A DNA stretch of 6,152 bases from an uncultured bacterium (GTDB lineage: Bacteria > Actinomycetota > Actinomycetes > S36-B12): the NCBI GenBank assembly GCA_903954205.1, contig CAJBMR010000333.1, positions 1 through 6,152 of the forward strand, in the 5' to 3' direction. Below are positions 1 to 6,002 of the stretch, piece after piece. The notes beneath the pieces were generated by a model that ran no database searches, was not told where the DNA came from, and saw only the letters and a program-made list of their open reading frames with translations. Both the position numbers and the translations under genes were made by a program. The stretch's first letter is position 1. The number at the start of each line of letters is the position of its first letter.

Positions 1-80
1 AGGACCTCCTCGCGCGCGGTCCGGTCGTCGCTATAGACCAGCACCGTCAAGGTGGCGGCAGGGGTTTCGGCATCCGTCAC
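1..80 (-). CDS. N-terminus of response-regulator-like protein (partial)
   Basis: This is the first 26 codons, plus two bases, of a gene that runs off the left edge of the window. It starts at GTG (complement of 78-80) and has no stop. After about ten polar residues comes T-L-T-V-L-V-Y-S-D-D-R-T-A-R-E-E-V, which looks like the first beta strand and acidic pair of a receiver (CheY-like) domain followed by the start of helix 1. I recall receiver-like proteins beginning LVYSDD..TRE next to ctaE in other actinobacteria, so the divergent position fits; this is memory, not a search. There is no Shine-Dalgarno. A TANNNT -10 lies 6 bases upstream of GTG, suggesting a leaderless mRNA. With only 26 residues visible, the phosphorylation site and any output domain cannot be judged. 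Confidence 0.55.
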   Translation of the reverse strand, partial: MTDAETPAATLTVLVYSDDRTAREEV

Positions 81-86
81 GGCGCC

Positions 87-92
87 AGGGTA
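87..92 (-). promoter_or_regulatory. Candidate -10 element (TACCCT) for the divergent minus-strand gene
   Basis: Read on the minus strand, TACCCT fits the actinobacterial TANNNT -10 consensus. It ends 6 bases before the GTG start at 80. That puts the predicted transcription start at or next to the G of GTG, consistent with a leaderless transcript. I see no convincing -35: CCGACA at 112-107 is only 14 bases away, which is short. Confidence 0.35.
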
Positions 93-110
93 TCGGGACG
101 CCTCTCTGTC

Positions 111-128
111 GGGGGGTCTACACCCCCC
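111..128. promoter_or_regulatory. Perfect inverted repeat in the ctaE divergent promoter region
   Basis: GGGGGGT (111-117) and ACCCCCC (122-128) are exact inverted copies around the 4-base spacer CTAC. The repeat sits between two divergently transcribed genes, 29 bases before the ctaE start. It could be an operator for a dimeric regulator acting on one or both genes, or an mRNA hairpin in the ctaE leader. There is no T-tract after it, so a terminator is unlikely. No regulator is assigned. Confidence 0.45.
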
Positions 129-156
129 TTAGGGCCGCCTCTGGCAGAGTGGGGCT

Positions 157-765
157 GTGGCGACCGCAACACCTCCCGTGAGTCAGGCCTTCGCGCATGC
201 CCCGGCCAACCGGCCCAACCCGGTGGCCATCGGCACCATCGTCTGGCTGTCCAGCGAGCTCATGTTCTTCGCGGGCCTCTTCGCGATGTACTTCACGCTC
301 CGCGCGGTCAACCCCGAGCTGTGGGCCGAGGAGACTCAACTCCTCAACATCCCCTTCGCGAGCATCAACACCACGATCCTGGTGCTGTCATCAGTGACAT
401 GCCAGCTCGGTGTCTTCGCTGCGGAGCGCGGTGACGTCAAGGGCCTGCGCCGGTGGTTCACCATCACCTTCCTCATGGGCTCGATCTTCATCGCCGGTCA
501 GGTGACGGAGTACGCCGAACTCGTGCACGAAGGCCTGACGCTCTCGAGCAACGCCTACGGCTCCGCCTTCTACCTCACCACTGGCTTCCACGGCCTGCAC
601 GTGACCGGCGGCCTCATCGCCTTCCTTCTCGTGCTCGCGACGACATTCGTCGTCAAGCGCTTCACCCACGACCAGGCCACGCGAGCGATCGTCGTGTCCT
701 ACTACTGGCACTTCGTCGACGTGGTGTGGATCGCACTCTTCTTCATGATCTACATCCTCAAGTAG
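157..765 (+). CDS. ctaE: Cytochrome c oxidase subunit III (aa3-type)
   Basis: Subunit III of the haem-copper aa3 oxidase, an integral membrane subunit that packs against subunit I and stabilises the proton-pumping enzyme; it carries no metal itself. The protein has 202 residues and five predicted membrane helices (about 23-48, 70-90, 100-120, 139-167 and 178-200), the short form usual in actinobacteria rather than the seven-helix mitochondrial form. Family signatures are visible: W-L-S-S-E-L-M-F-F in helix 1 (Glu34), F-H-G-L-H-V-T-G-G (His145, His148) in helix 4 and Y-Y-W-H-F-V-D-V-V-W (His185, Asp188) in helix 5. GTG at 157 is chosen because it leaves a normal short N-terminus; the upstream GTGGGG is only a weak ribosome site. 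It is the first gene of the operon, and 57 bases separate its stop from qcrC. Confidence 0.95.
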   Translation: MATATPPVSQAFAHAPANRPNPVAIGTIVWLSSELMFFAGLFAMYFTLRAVNPELWAEETQLLNIPFASINTTILVLSSVTCQLGVFAAERGDVKGLRRWFTITFLMGSIFIAGQVTEYAELVHEGLTLSSNAYGSAFYLTTGFHGLHVTGGLIAFLLVLATTFVVKRFTHDQATRAIVVSYYWHFVDVVWIALFFMIYILK

Positions 766-809
766 CCCACAACTCTGGTGGCCTTGCTGCCAGGGCGAGA
801 TGACAGGAC

Positions 810-816
810 GGAAGGG
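810..816 (+). promoter_or_regulatory. Ribosome binding site that fixes the qcrC start
   Basis: GGAAGGG ends 6 bases before GTG at 823. An alternative in-frame start at 778 lies upstream and would add 15 residues (starting MALLPGRDD) ahead of the membrane anchor. The purine-rich site supports 823. Part of this site is repeated just inside the gene (see the direct repeat). Confidence 0.6.
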
Positions 817-837
817 ACTGGCGTGAAGGGACTGGCG
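811..837. repeat. 13-bp direct repeat spanning the qcrC start codon
   Basis: GAAGGGACTGGCG occurs at 811-823 and again at 825-837, offset by 14 bases. The first copy contains the ribosome binding site and ends on the G of the GTG start; the second encodes the first codons (K-G-L-A). A 14-base offset is not a codon multiple, so the second copy does not create a second in-frame start. Confidence 0.8.
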
Positions 838-1611
838 GCCCGTCGGCGTAATCCGATCGTGGCCTCGATGCTTCTCCTCGTGGCGCTGCTCGGCGTCGGC
901 GGTGTCTACGCGGTCGCCACGTCCGCAGCCCCCGCCGAGGCGGTCGCGACCGGCGACCAGACCGCGATCGACGAGGGCAAGCGCCTCTACCTCGAGGGCT
1001 GCTCCTCCTGCCACGGTCTCAACGCGCAGGGCACGAGCAATGGCCCGACGCTCATCGGTGTCGGGGCAGCAGCGGTCCACTTCCAGGTCTCGACCGGGCG
1101 CATGCCGATGGCAGCACCCGGTGCCCAGGCCCCCACGAAGCCCGCCGACTACACCGAGGACGAGGTCGCGCAGATGGCGGCGTACATCGCCTCCCTCGGC
1201 CCCGGCCCGGCGATCCCCACGGCTGAGCAGCTCGACTACTCCGACGCCGACATCGCCGAAGGCGGTGTGCTCTTCCGCATCAACTGCGCCCAGTGCCACC
1301 AGGCGGCAGGCGGCGGCGGCGCCCTCACCGACGGCAAGTACGCCCCCAGCCTGATGGAGGCGACCCCGCAGGAGATCTACGAGGCCATGCTCACCGGTCC
1401 GCAGAACATGCCCGTCTTCGGCGACGGCACGCTCCAGGTCGAGGACAAGCAGGCGATCATCGCCTACGTCATGGACCTCCAGCAGGCGCCGAACCCCGGC
1501 GGCCTCTCCCTCGGGCGCCTCGGCCCCGTCTCCGAGGGCCTCTTCCTGTGGGCCGGCGCCATGGCCGCCTTCGTCGGTCTCGCCGTATGGATCGGAATCA
1601 AGGCACGATGA
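823..1611 (+). CDS. qcrC: Cytochrome bcc complex dihaem cytochrome c subunit
   Basis: Dihaem c-type cytochrome of the bcc complex. In actinobacteria, which generally lack a soluble cytochrome c, its second haem domain takes the place of the mobile carrier and passes electrons from the Rieske protein to the CuA site of the aa3 oxidase. The 262-residue protein starts with a basic segment (A-A-R-R-R-N) and an anchor/export helix at about 10-33. Two covalent haem sites follow, C-S-S-C-H (60-64) and C-A-Q-C-H (155-159). Probable axial methionines lie in R-M-P-M (Met94 or Met96) and N-M-P-V-F (Met196). A C-terminal membrane helix at about 237-260 is followed by I-K-A-R. This is the usual actinobacterial QcrC architecture and size. 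The stop overlaps the qcrA start by ATGA, which implies translational coupling. Confidence 0.95.
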   Translation: MKGLAARRRNPIVASMLLLVALLGVGGVYAVATSAAPAEAVATGDQTAIDEGKRLYLEGCSSCHGLNAQGTSNGPTLIGVGAAAVHFQVSTGRMPMAAPGAQAPTKPADYTEDEVAQMAAYIASLGPGPAIPTAEQLDYSDADIAEGGVLFRINCAQCHQAAGGGGALTDGKYAPSLMEATPQEIYEAMLTGPQNMPVFGDGTLQVEDKQAIIAYVMDLQQAPNPGGLSLGRLGPVSEGLFLWAGAMAAFVGLAVWIGIKAR

Positions 1612-2720
1612 GCGACCTCACCACGCGCGATGGCGCGAGCGCACCCGACCACGGGCATGGTCACGGGAACGGGGATGTCCCCGCGGACGACCTCGCTCGT
1701 CCGCTCTACGAGGGCCCCGGCGCACTCCCCGCTGCCGACATCCCGCATCGTCCGCGCCGCAGCGACTTCGACCCCAAGGCCGCACGCCGCGCGGAGCGCC
1801 AGGTGGCGGGACTCTTCCTGCTGTCCATGCTCATGGTGGTGCTCTTCGTCGTCGCCTACATCGCGATCGATCCCCAGGCCGACATCTACATCCCGGTGTT
1901 CGGCGAGATCGGCTACATGAACTTCGCCCTCGGCCTCACCTTCGGCCTCGGTGTCTTCTGCATCGGCGCTGGCGCGATCCAGTGGGCCAAGAAGCTCATG
2001 CCCGACGTCGAGGTCGTCCAGGAGCGCCACTCACTCGCCTCCACACCCCATGAGGACGTGGAAACCGCCGAGCAGTACGAGCGCGGCAAGGAGGAGTCGG
2101 GCTTCGCTCAGTACAAGGTGATTCGACGCACGCTCATCGCAGCCCTCGCGCTCTTCCCGATTCCTCTCGTCGTCATGCTCCGCGACCTGTGGACCCCGAC
2201 GGATTCCGCCGCGGGCCTCAGCCCGGCCGAGCAGTTGAGCACCACCGCCTGGGTCGAGGGCATGCCCATCGTCACCGACGGCACCTACGTCAAGATCCGC
2301 CCCGAGGACATCCCCGTCGGCGGCCTCGTCTCCGCGCTCCCCGAGGACATCGAGGAGATTCAGAAGGCGGAGCACAACCTCAATGCCCGCGGCAAGGCAG
2401 CGATCATCCTCGTGCGCATGGAGCCCGATGAGATCCGCGCCCAGCAGGGCGACGGCTGGGACTACCAGGGGATCCTCGCCTATTCCAAGATCTGCACTCA
2501 CGTGGGCTGCCCCATCGCCCTCTACGAGCACCGCACGCATCACCTGCTCTGCCCGTGCCACCAGTCGACCTTCGACCTGGCTGACGCGGGAAATGTCATC
2601 TTTGGGCCTGCGGCTCGGCGCATGCCCCAGTTGCCGATCGGCGTGAATGAGGAAGGATTCCTTGTGGCAAAGGCACCCTTCGCAGAGCCAATCGGGCCGA
2701 GTTTCTGGGAGCGCGGATGA
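1608..2720 (+). CDS. qcrA: Cytochrome bcc complex Rieske iron-sulfur subunit
   Basis: Rieske [2Fe-2S] protein that takes the first electron from menaquinol bound at QcrB and hands it to QcrC. It has 370 residues, long for a Rieske protein but normal for actinobacterial QcrA, which carries three membrane helices instead of one: about 66-87, 103-126 and 175-193. The cluster domain is C-terminal. Box I is C-T-H-V-G-C (296-301) and box II is C-P-C-H-Q-S-T-F (315-322). By family rules Cys296, His298, Cys315 and His318 hold the cluster, and Cys301 and Cys317 form the disulfide. The box II Gln in place of the more common Gly is, as I recall, usual in actinobacterial QcrA. The N-terminal tail is rich in His/Gly (D-H-G-H-G-H-G-N-G-D, 14-23), then Asp and Pro. 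The start is set by the ATGA overlap with qcrC, and the stop overlaps qcrB in the same way. Confidence 0.95.
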   Translation: MSDLTTRDGASAPDHGHGHGNGDVPADDLARPLYEGPGALPAADIPHRPRRSDFDPKAARRAERQVAGLFLLSMLMVVLFVVAYIAIDPQADIYIPVFGEIGYMNFALGLTFGLGVFCIGAGAIQWAKKLMPDVEVVQERHSLASTPHEDVETAEQYERGKEESGFAQYKVIRRTLIAALALFPIPLVVMLRDLWTPTDSAAGLSPAEQLSTTAWVEGMPIVTDGTYVKIRPEDIPVGGLVSALPEDIEEIQKAEHNLNARGKAAIILVRMEPDEIRAQQGDGWDYQGILAYSKICTHVGCPIALYEHRTHHLLCPCHQSTFDLADAGNVIFGPAARRMPQLPIGVNEEGFLVAKAPFAEPIGPSFWERG

Positions 2721-5014
2721 GCACCACCGAGAAGGTAGGCGAGTCGGTCGCGACGTACGTCGACCAGCGCGTCGGATCCAACCGATTCCTGGGGCGCAGC
2801 CTCAAGAAGGTCTTCCCCGACCACTGGTCCTTCATGCTGGGCGAGATCGCCCTCTACAGCTTTATCATTGTGCTGCTCACCGGTGTCTTCCTTACGCTCT
2901 TCTACAAGCCCAGCATGATCGAGGTCGTCTACGACGGCTCCTACGTCCCGCTCAAGGGCGTGATGATGTCCGAGGCCTACGCCTCGACCCTGGACATCTC
3001 CTTCGACGTACGCGGTGGCCTGCTCATCAGGCAGATGCACCACTGGGCGGCACTGCTCTTCATCGCCGCCATGGCCGTGCACATGTTCCGCGTGTTCTTC
3101 ACCGGCGCCTTCCGCAAGCCGCGTGAGTTCAACTGGGTGATCGGCATCGGGCTCGTCACCCTCGGACTCGGTGCCGGCTTCTCCGGCTACTCCCTCCCCG
3201 ACGACCTGCTCTCGGGCACCGGCTTGCAGATCGCCCGCGGCATCGTCCAGGCGATCCCGATCATCGGCACGTGGGCTGCCTTCCTGCTCTTCGACGGCGA
3301 GTTCCCGGGCACGGAGTTCATCTCCCGCCTCTACGGCGTGCACATCCTGCTCATCCCCGGTCTCATCCTGGCGCTCGTGACCGTCCACCTCATGATGGTG
3401 TGGACCCAGAAGCACACTCAGTTCCCCGGGCCGGGTCGCACCAACGACAACGTCGTCGGCTACCCGCTCATGCCGATCTACATGGCGAAGGCCGGTGGCT
3501 TCTTCTTCATCGTCTTCGGCATCACGGCACTCATCGGCGGCCTCGTCACCATCAACCCGATCTGGATATTCGGGCCCTACACGCCCGACCAAGTGGGTGC
3601 CGGCTCCCAGCCGGACTGGTACATCGGATGGCTCGACGGCGCCCTGCGCATCTTCCCCAACATCGAGACGGTGCTCTTCGGCTTCACGATCTCGTGGAAC
3701 ATCTTCATCCCCTCGGTGATCATCCCGGGCATCGTCTTCACCGTGGCCGCGCTCTATCCCTTCCTCGAGGCCTGGGTCACGGGTGACAAGCGGAACCACA
3801 ACCTCCTCGACCGGCCGCGCAACGCCCCCACGCGCACCGCTCTCGGGGTCATGGCGATCACGTTCTACGTGCTGCTCTTCATCGGCGGCGGCAACGACAT
3901 CATCGCCATCACGTTTGATCTGTCGATCAACTCGATCATCTGGTTCCTGCGCATCGCCGTCATCGTGTTGCCGCCCATCGCCTTCCTCGTCACACGCCGG
4001 ATCTGCATCGGCCTGCAGCGCAGGGACCGCGAGAAGCTCCTCCACGGCTACGAGTCCGGGCGGATCCTGCGTCTGCCGCACGGTGAGTTCATCGAGGTGC
4101 ACGAGCCGCTCAACGTCAAGGATCGCGCCGTTCTCGAGTCGGCCATCGAGGCCTACCGGGCTCCGCTGCCGGCACCCGAGAGGGTCGATGCCAACGGAGT
4201 GGCCAACAAGCACTACCGCATCGACGTGATCCGCTACAAGCTCTCGCGCTGGTTCTACGCCGACGACATCGTGCCGCCCACGCGCGCCGAGATCGACGCC
4301 GGCCAGGCACACGTGAGCCATGACGCAGCCCTCGAGGCACCCCTGCACGCCTACGACGAGGACGAGACCGTGATGGTGCCCTTCCACGGTGGAGTCCTCC
4401 ACACCGCAGGCGAGCCCGCGACCAATCGCGAGCAGCTCGAGGAGCGCGGCGGCAACCTCTACCTCCACACGATCGACCCATCGAGCGCCCCGGCCACCCC
4501 ACGGTGCCGGGGCGCTCGGCACTCGTCCGAAGCACTCCTTGAACTGCTAGGTTCCGAGTCCAGCGCTCTACCTCAGGGCGCAGACGAGGAGAAATTTCGG
4601 CGTGACCAGTTCGTCACCCGACCTTCCCGCCCTCTCGCGTCGGGACATGCTCCGCTGGTCGGCCTTCGTTGCCGGGACGGCCCTTGCGGCTCCGGGACTG
4701 CTCTCCGCGCCCGTGGGTCGCACGGCGATTCGCGCCGAGGGGGTGCGGGTCGCCAGCGCCGAAGACGCCGCGCAGATGGTTCATCGGCTCGCATTGGAAG
4801 CCGTGGCGAGCGACAACCGCGGGGTGGGCGGGCTCATCATCGACAACCGCACAGGCGAGGTCATCCGCGAGGGCCGCAACGGCCGCTTCCGTGCCGTCGC
4901 TCCAGCCGTCGCAACGGCCCCCGACCAAACCTTCACCTGGGACTACACCCAGCACGGCGAGACATCGCTCGTCGGCTGGTACCAGGCGAACCGGAGGTCT
5001 CTACGCCTGCCTGA
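2717..5014 (+). CDS. qcrB: Cytochrome bcc complex cytochrome b subunit (stop codon missing; conserved part ends near 4480)
   Basis: Cytochrome b, the catalytic core that oxidises menaquinol and holds two b haems. Haem ligands fit His108/His122 on one helix (in R-Q-M-H-H-W to V-H-M-F-R) and His209/His224 on another, spacings of 14 and 15. The quinol-site motif is P-D-W-Y (299-302), the actinobacterial form of PEWY. Predicted helices lie at about 38-61, 106-126, 140-160 and 206-228, followed by four more before residue 440, then a cytoplasmic tail. Known actinobacterial proteins are about 540-590 residues. Here the frame should end near codon 588 (4480), just before a terminator, but it reads on to TGA at 5012-5014 (765 codons). 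Residues after about 588 are Arg/Gly-rich, third-position G/C falls, and the stretch overlaps the next gene by 413 bases, so I consider the extension non-native. Identity is certain; the 3' end is not. Confidence 0.9.
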   Translation: MSTTEKVGESVATYVDQRVGSNRFLGRSLKKVFPDHWSFMLGEIALYSFIIVLLTGVFLTLFYKPSMIEVVYDGSYVPLKGVMMSEAYASTLDISFDVRGGLLIRQMHHWAALLFIAAMAVHMFRVFFTGAFRKPREFNWVIGIGLVTLGLGAGFSGYSLPDDLLSGTGLQIARGIVQAIPIIGTWAAFLLFDGEFPGTEFISRLYGVHILLIPGLILALVTVHLMMVWTQKHTQFPGPGRTNDNVVGYPLMPIYMAKAGGFFFIVFGITALIGGLVTINPIWIFGPYTPDQVGAGSQPDWYIGWLDGALRIFPNIETVLFGFTISWNIFIPSVIIPGIVFTVAALYPFLEAWVTGDKRNHNLLDRPRNAPTRTALGVMAITFYVLLFIGGGNDIIAITFDLSINSIIWFLRIAVIVLPPIAFLVTRRICIGLQRRDREKLLHGYESGRILRLPHGEFIEVHEPLNVKDRAVLESAIEAYRAPLPAPERVDANGVANKHYRIDVIRYKLSRWFYADDIVPPTRAEIDAGQAHVSHDAALEAPLHAYDEDETVMVPFHGGVLHTAGEPATNREQLEERGGNLYLHTIDPSSAPATPRCRGARHSSEALLELLGSESSALPQGADEEKFRRDQFVTRPSRPLASGHAPLVGLRCRDGPCGSGTALRARGSHGDSRRGGAGRQRRRRRADGSSARIGSRGERQPRGGRAHHRQPHRRGHPRGPQRPLPCRRSSRRNGPRPNLHLGLHPARRDIARRLVPGEPEVSTPA
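4482..4518 (+). terminator. Terminator hairpin after the respiratory operon
   Basis: CGAGCGCCCCGGC (4482-4494) pairs perfectly with GCCGGGGCGCTCG (4506-4518): a 13-bp stem with an 11-base loop. No T-tract follows, which is common for actinobacterial terminators. Its position directly at the expected end of qcrB supports an operon terminator. Because qcrB has no stop here, ribosomes would translate through the stem and could weaken it. Confidence 0.7.
4545..4553 (+). promoter_or_regulatory. Candidate extended -10 promoter for the deaminase gene
   Basis: TGCTAGGTT is an extended -10 (TG, one base, TANNNT). It lies after the qcrB terminator and about 50 bases before the GTG at 4602, giving a predicted leader of about 40 bases. 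No clear -35 is present at the normal distance, which is tolerated for extended -10 promoters. It implies the deaminase gene can be transcribed separately from the respiratory operon. Confidence 0.4.
4586..4591 (+). promoter_or_regulatory. Ribosome binding site of the deaminase gene
   Basis: GAGGAG lies 10 bases before GTG at 4602 and supports that start, which is also the one that places the twin-arginine signal at the N-terminus. Confidence 0.55.
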
Positions 5015-5933
5015 CCCACGCCACCTCACCGTGATCACGAGCCTGGACCCCTGCGCCATGTGCACGGGGTCCCTCATCACCGCAGGCTTCACCGCGGGCG
5101 TCGTCGCCTTTGATCCCACGGGCGGCATGAACATCACGATGGACGGCAGGTTCCCGACGCTGCCCCTAAGCCTGAGGCCCGAGGCCCGTGACTCGTTCGG
5201 GTTCTACGCGGTGCAGTACATCCGTGCCTACGACGGTGCGGCCGGCGTGCCGCTACGCCAGAGCGAGATCACGCCAAACTCCGCTGCCGCATGTGCCAAC
5301 GTGTTCTTCGACAACTCCGCGGGCGTGCGCAACGTCGACCGGGACGTCCCCCTGGATGCAGTGACGGATCCGCGAGACTTGCCCGTCGACGATCCGATGC
5401 GGGTCGCCCTGGCCAAGGTGTCGCCCTACGCCTTCGCTCTGCGCCTCGCCGACCCGCGGCGACCGGACGGAGCCCTGCTCAGTCTGCTGCGCCGACTCGA
5501 GCGGCGTACTCCCGGCGCTCGCAACGCGGTGGCCTTCATCGACCCCTTCGGCAATCTCCTCTTCGCGTACCCCGACCTCCCGTCCCGCGGGTCGATCGCT
5601 ACCGCCTTCTTCAACACCACCCAGGCCTACGCCCGGACCCGCTACCGGCTCTTTAACGATCCGTCCACGCACGTGCAGGCCCGGAATACGCTGACAGGTC
5701 CAAATGCCGGCACATTCGTGTGGCTGCGCGCACCGGAGCCCCACGCGATGACGACGGTCAAGGACCTGGGGGCCTATGGGTCCACGATCGGCAGGGCCGC
5801 GCCCGGCAACTTCCAGTACTACCTGCGCCCTCGGTCGGGAACCATCGAGCAGCTGCGTCGCCAGATCTCGCTGATGCCGCCGTTCTATACCGAGGTCGCT
5901 GCGATCGACCCGCGTCAGGTCGCCGGCTACTGA
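4602..5933 (+). CDS. Tat-exported zinc-dependent deaminase-family protein
   Basis: A 443-residue protein. The N-terminus has a twin-arginine signal, S-R-R-D-M-L (12-17) followed by a hydrophobic stretch to about 35, so export in folded form is expected. Residues about 50-210 look like the cytidine/deoxycytidylate deaminase fold: a first helix, the strand pair G-G-L-I-I-D-N-R-T-G-E-V (76-87), H-G-E (118-120) and, after T-V-I-T-S-L-D, P-C-A-M-C (150-154). By family rules His118, Cys151 and Cys154 bind zinc and Glu120 is the proton shuttle. All four are present, so an active enzyme is plausible; the substrate is unknown (nucleoside, base, nucleic acid or another amine). Residues about 228-443 match nothing I recognise. 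The gene has its own candidate promoter and terminator. Codon choice is somewhat looser than in the qcr genes. No immunity gene or toxin-delivery domain is visible beside it. Deaminase fold: fairly sure; function: unknown. Confidence 0.8.
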   Translation: MTSSSPDLPALSRRDMLRWSAFVAGTALAAPGLLSAPVGRTAIRAEGVRVASAEDAAQMVHRLALEAVASDNRGVGGLIIDNRTGEVIREGRNGRFRAVAPAVATAPDQTFTWDYTQHGETSLVGWYQANRRSLRLPDPRHLTVITSLDPCAMCTGSLITAGFTAGVVAFDPTGGMNITMDGRFPTLPLSLRPEARDSFGFYAVQYIRAYDGAAGVPLRQSEITPNSAAACANVFFDNSAGVRNVDRDVPLDAVTDPRDLPVDDPMRVALAKVSPYAFALRLADPRRPDGALLSLLRRLERRTPGARNAVAFIDPFGNLLFAYPDLPSRGSIATAFFNTTQAYARTRYRLFNDPSTHVQARNTLTGPNAGTFVWLRAPEPHAMTTVKDLGAYGSTIGRAAPGNFQYYLRPRSGTIEQLRRQISLMPPFYTEVAAIDPRQVAGY

Positions 5934-5943
5934 GTCCCGGGGA

Positions 5944-5971
5944 CGCCCCGGCCATCCACGGCTCCGGGGCG
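5944..5971 (+). terminator. Terminator hairpin after the deaminase gene
   Basis: CGCCCCGG (5944-5951) pairs with CCGGGGCG (5964-5971) around a 12-base loop, starting 11 bases after the TGA at 5931-5933 and followed by the partly T-rich GGTTCTCTGT. The sequence is nearly the same as the core of the terminator after qcrB (4486-4514). Confidence 0.65.
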
Positions 5972-6002
5972 GTTCTCTGTCCGGGCATCGTGGTCCGTTC
6001 CT

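Larger units (their letters stand above)
4481..5014 (+). other. Open-frame extension of qcrB past its expected end
   Basis: This stretch is open in the qcrB frame but does not look like selected coding sequence in that frame. Codons after 4505 include many ending in A or T (GCT, GAA, GCA, CTT, CTA, GGT), unlike the gene upstream, and the product is low-complexity Arg/Gly/Ser. The same DNA holds a terminator, a candidate promoter and the first 137 codons of the deaminase in another frame. Deleting C4482 would turn T-C-G-A into TGA directly after the Pro codon at 4478-4480; changing C4482 to A would give TAG. The other two frames meet stops soon after (TGA 4540-4542, TAG 4548-4550). Confidence 0.6.

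Noticed and set aside
64..93. Possible SigB/SigF-type promoter for ctaE (GTTT at 64-67, GGGTAT at 88-93)
   Set aside because: The spacing is 20 bases, longer than the usual 15-17, and the GTTT lies inside the divergent gene; the -10 match alone is not enough.
778..822. Upstream in-frame start for qcrC at 778
   Set aside because: It would add 15 polar residues before the membrane anchor and lacks a good ribosome site, whereas GTG at 823 has GGAAGGG at ideal spacing.
391..1299. Open frame of 302 codons on the minus strand across ctaE and qcrC
   Set aside because: Low-complexity product rich in Gly, Val, Glu and Arg that spans two real genes and their gap; explained by codon bias on the other strand.
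1293..1607. N-terminal extension of the qcrA frame back to 1293
   Set aside because: This part overlaps the second haem domain and C-terminal helix of qcrC and is Arg/Pro-rich noise; the ATGA overlap at 1608 gives the natural start.
2540..4522. Open frame of 660 codons on the minus strand, antisense to qcrB
   Set aside because: It is the mirror of a strongly biased high-GC gene: Asp/Glu/His/Arg-rich low complexity with no domain, no membrane segment and no ribosome site, while the plus strand encodes an unmistakable QcrB.
4602..5933. Deaminase as a polymorphic toxin with an immunity partner
   Set aside because: The deaminase domain is N-terminal rather than at the C-terminal tip, there are no delivery or repeat domains, and no small immunity-like gene follows before the terminator.
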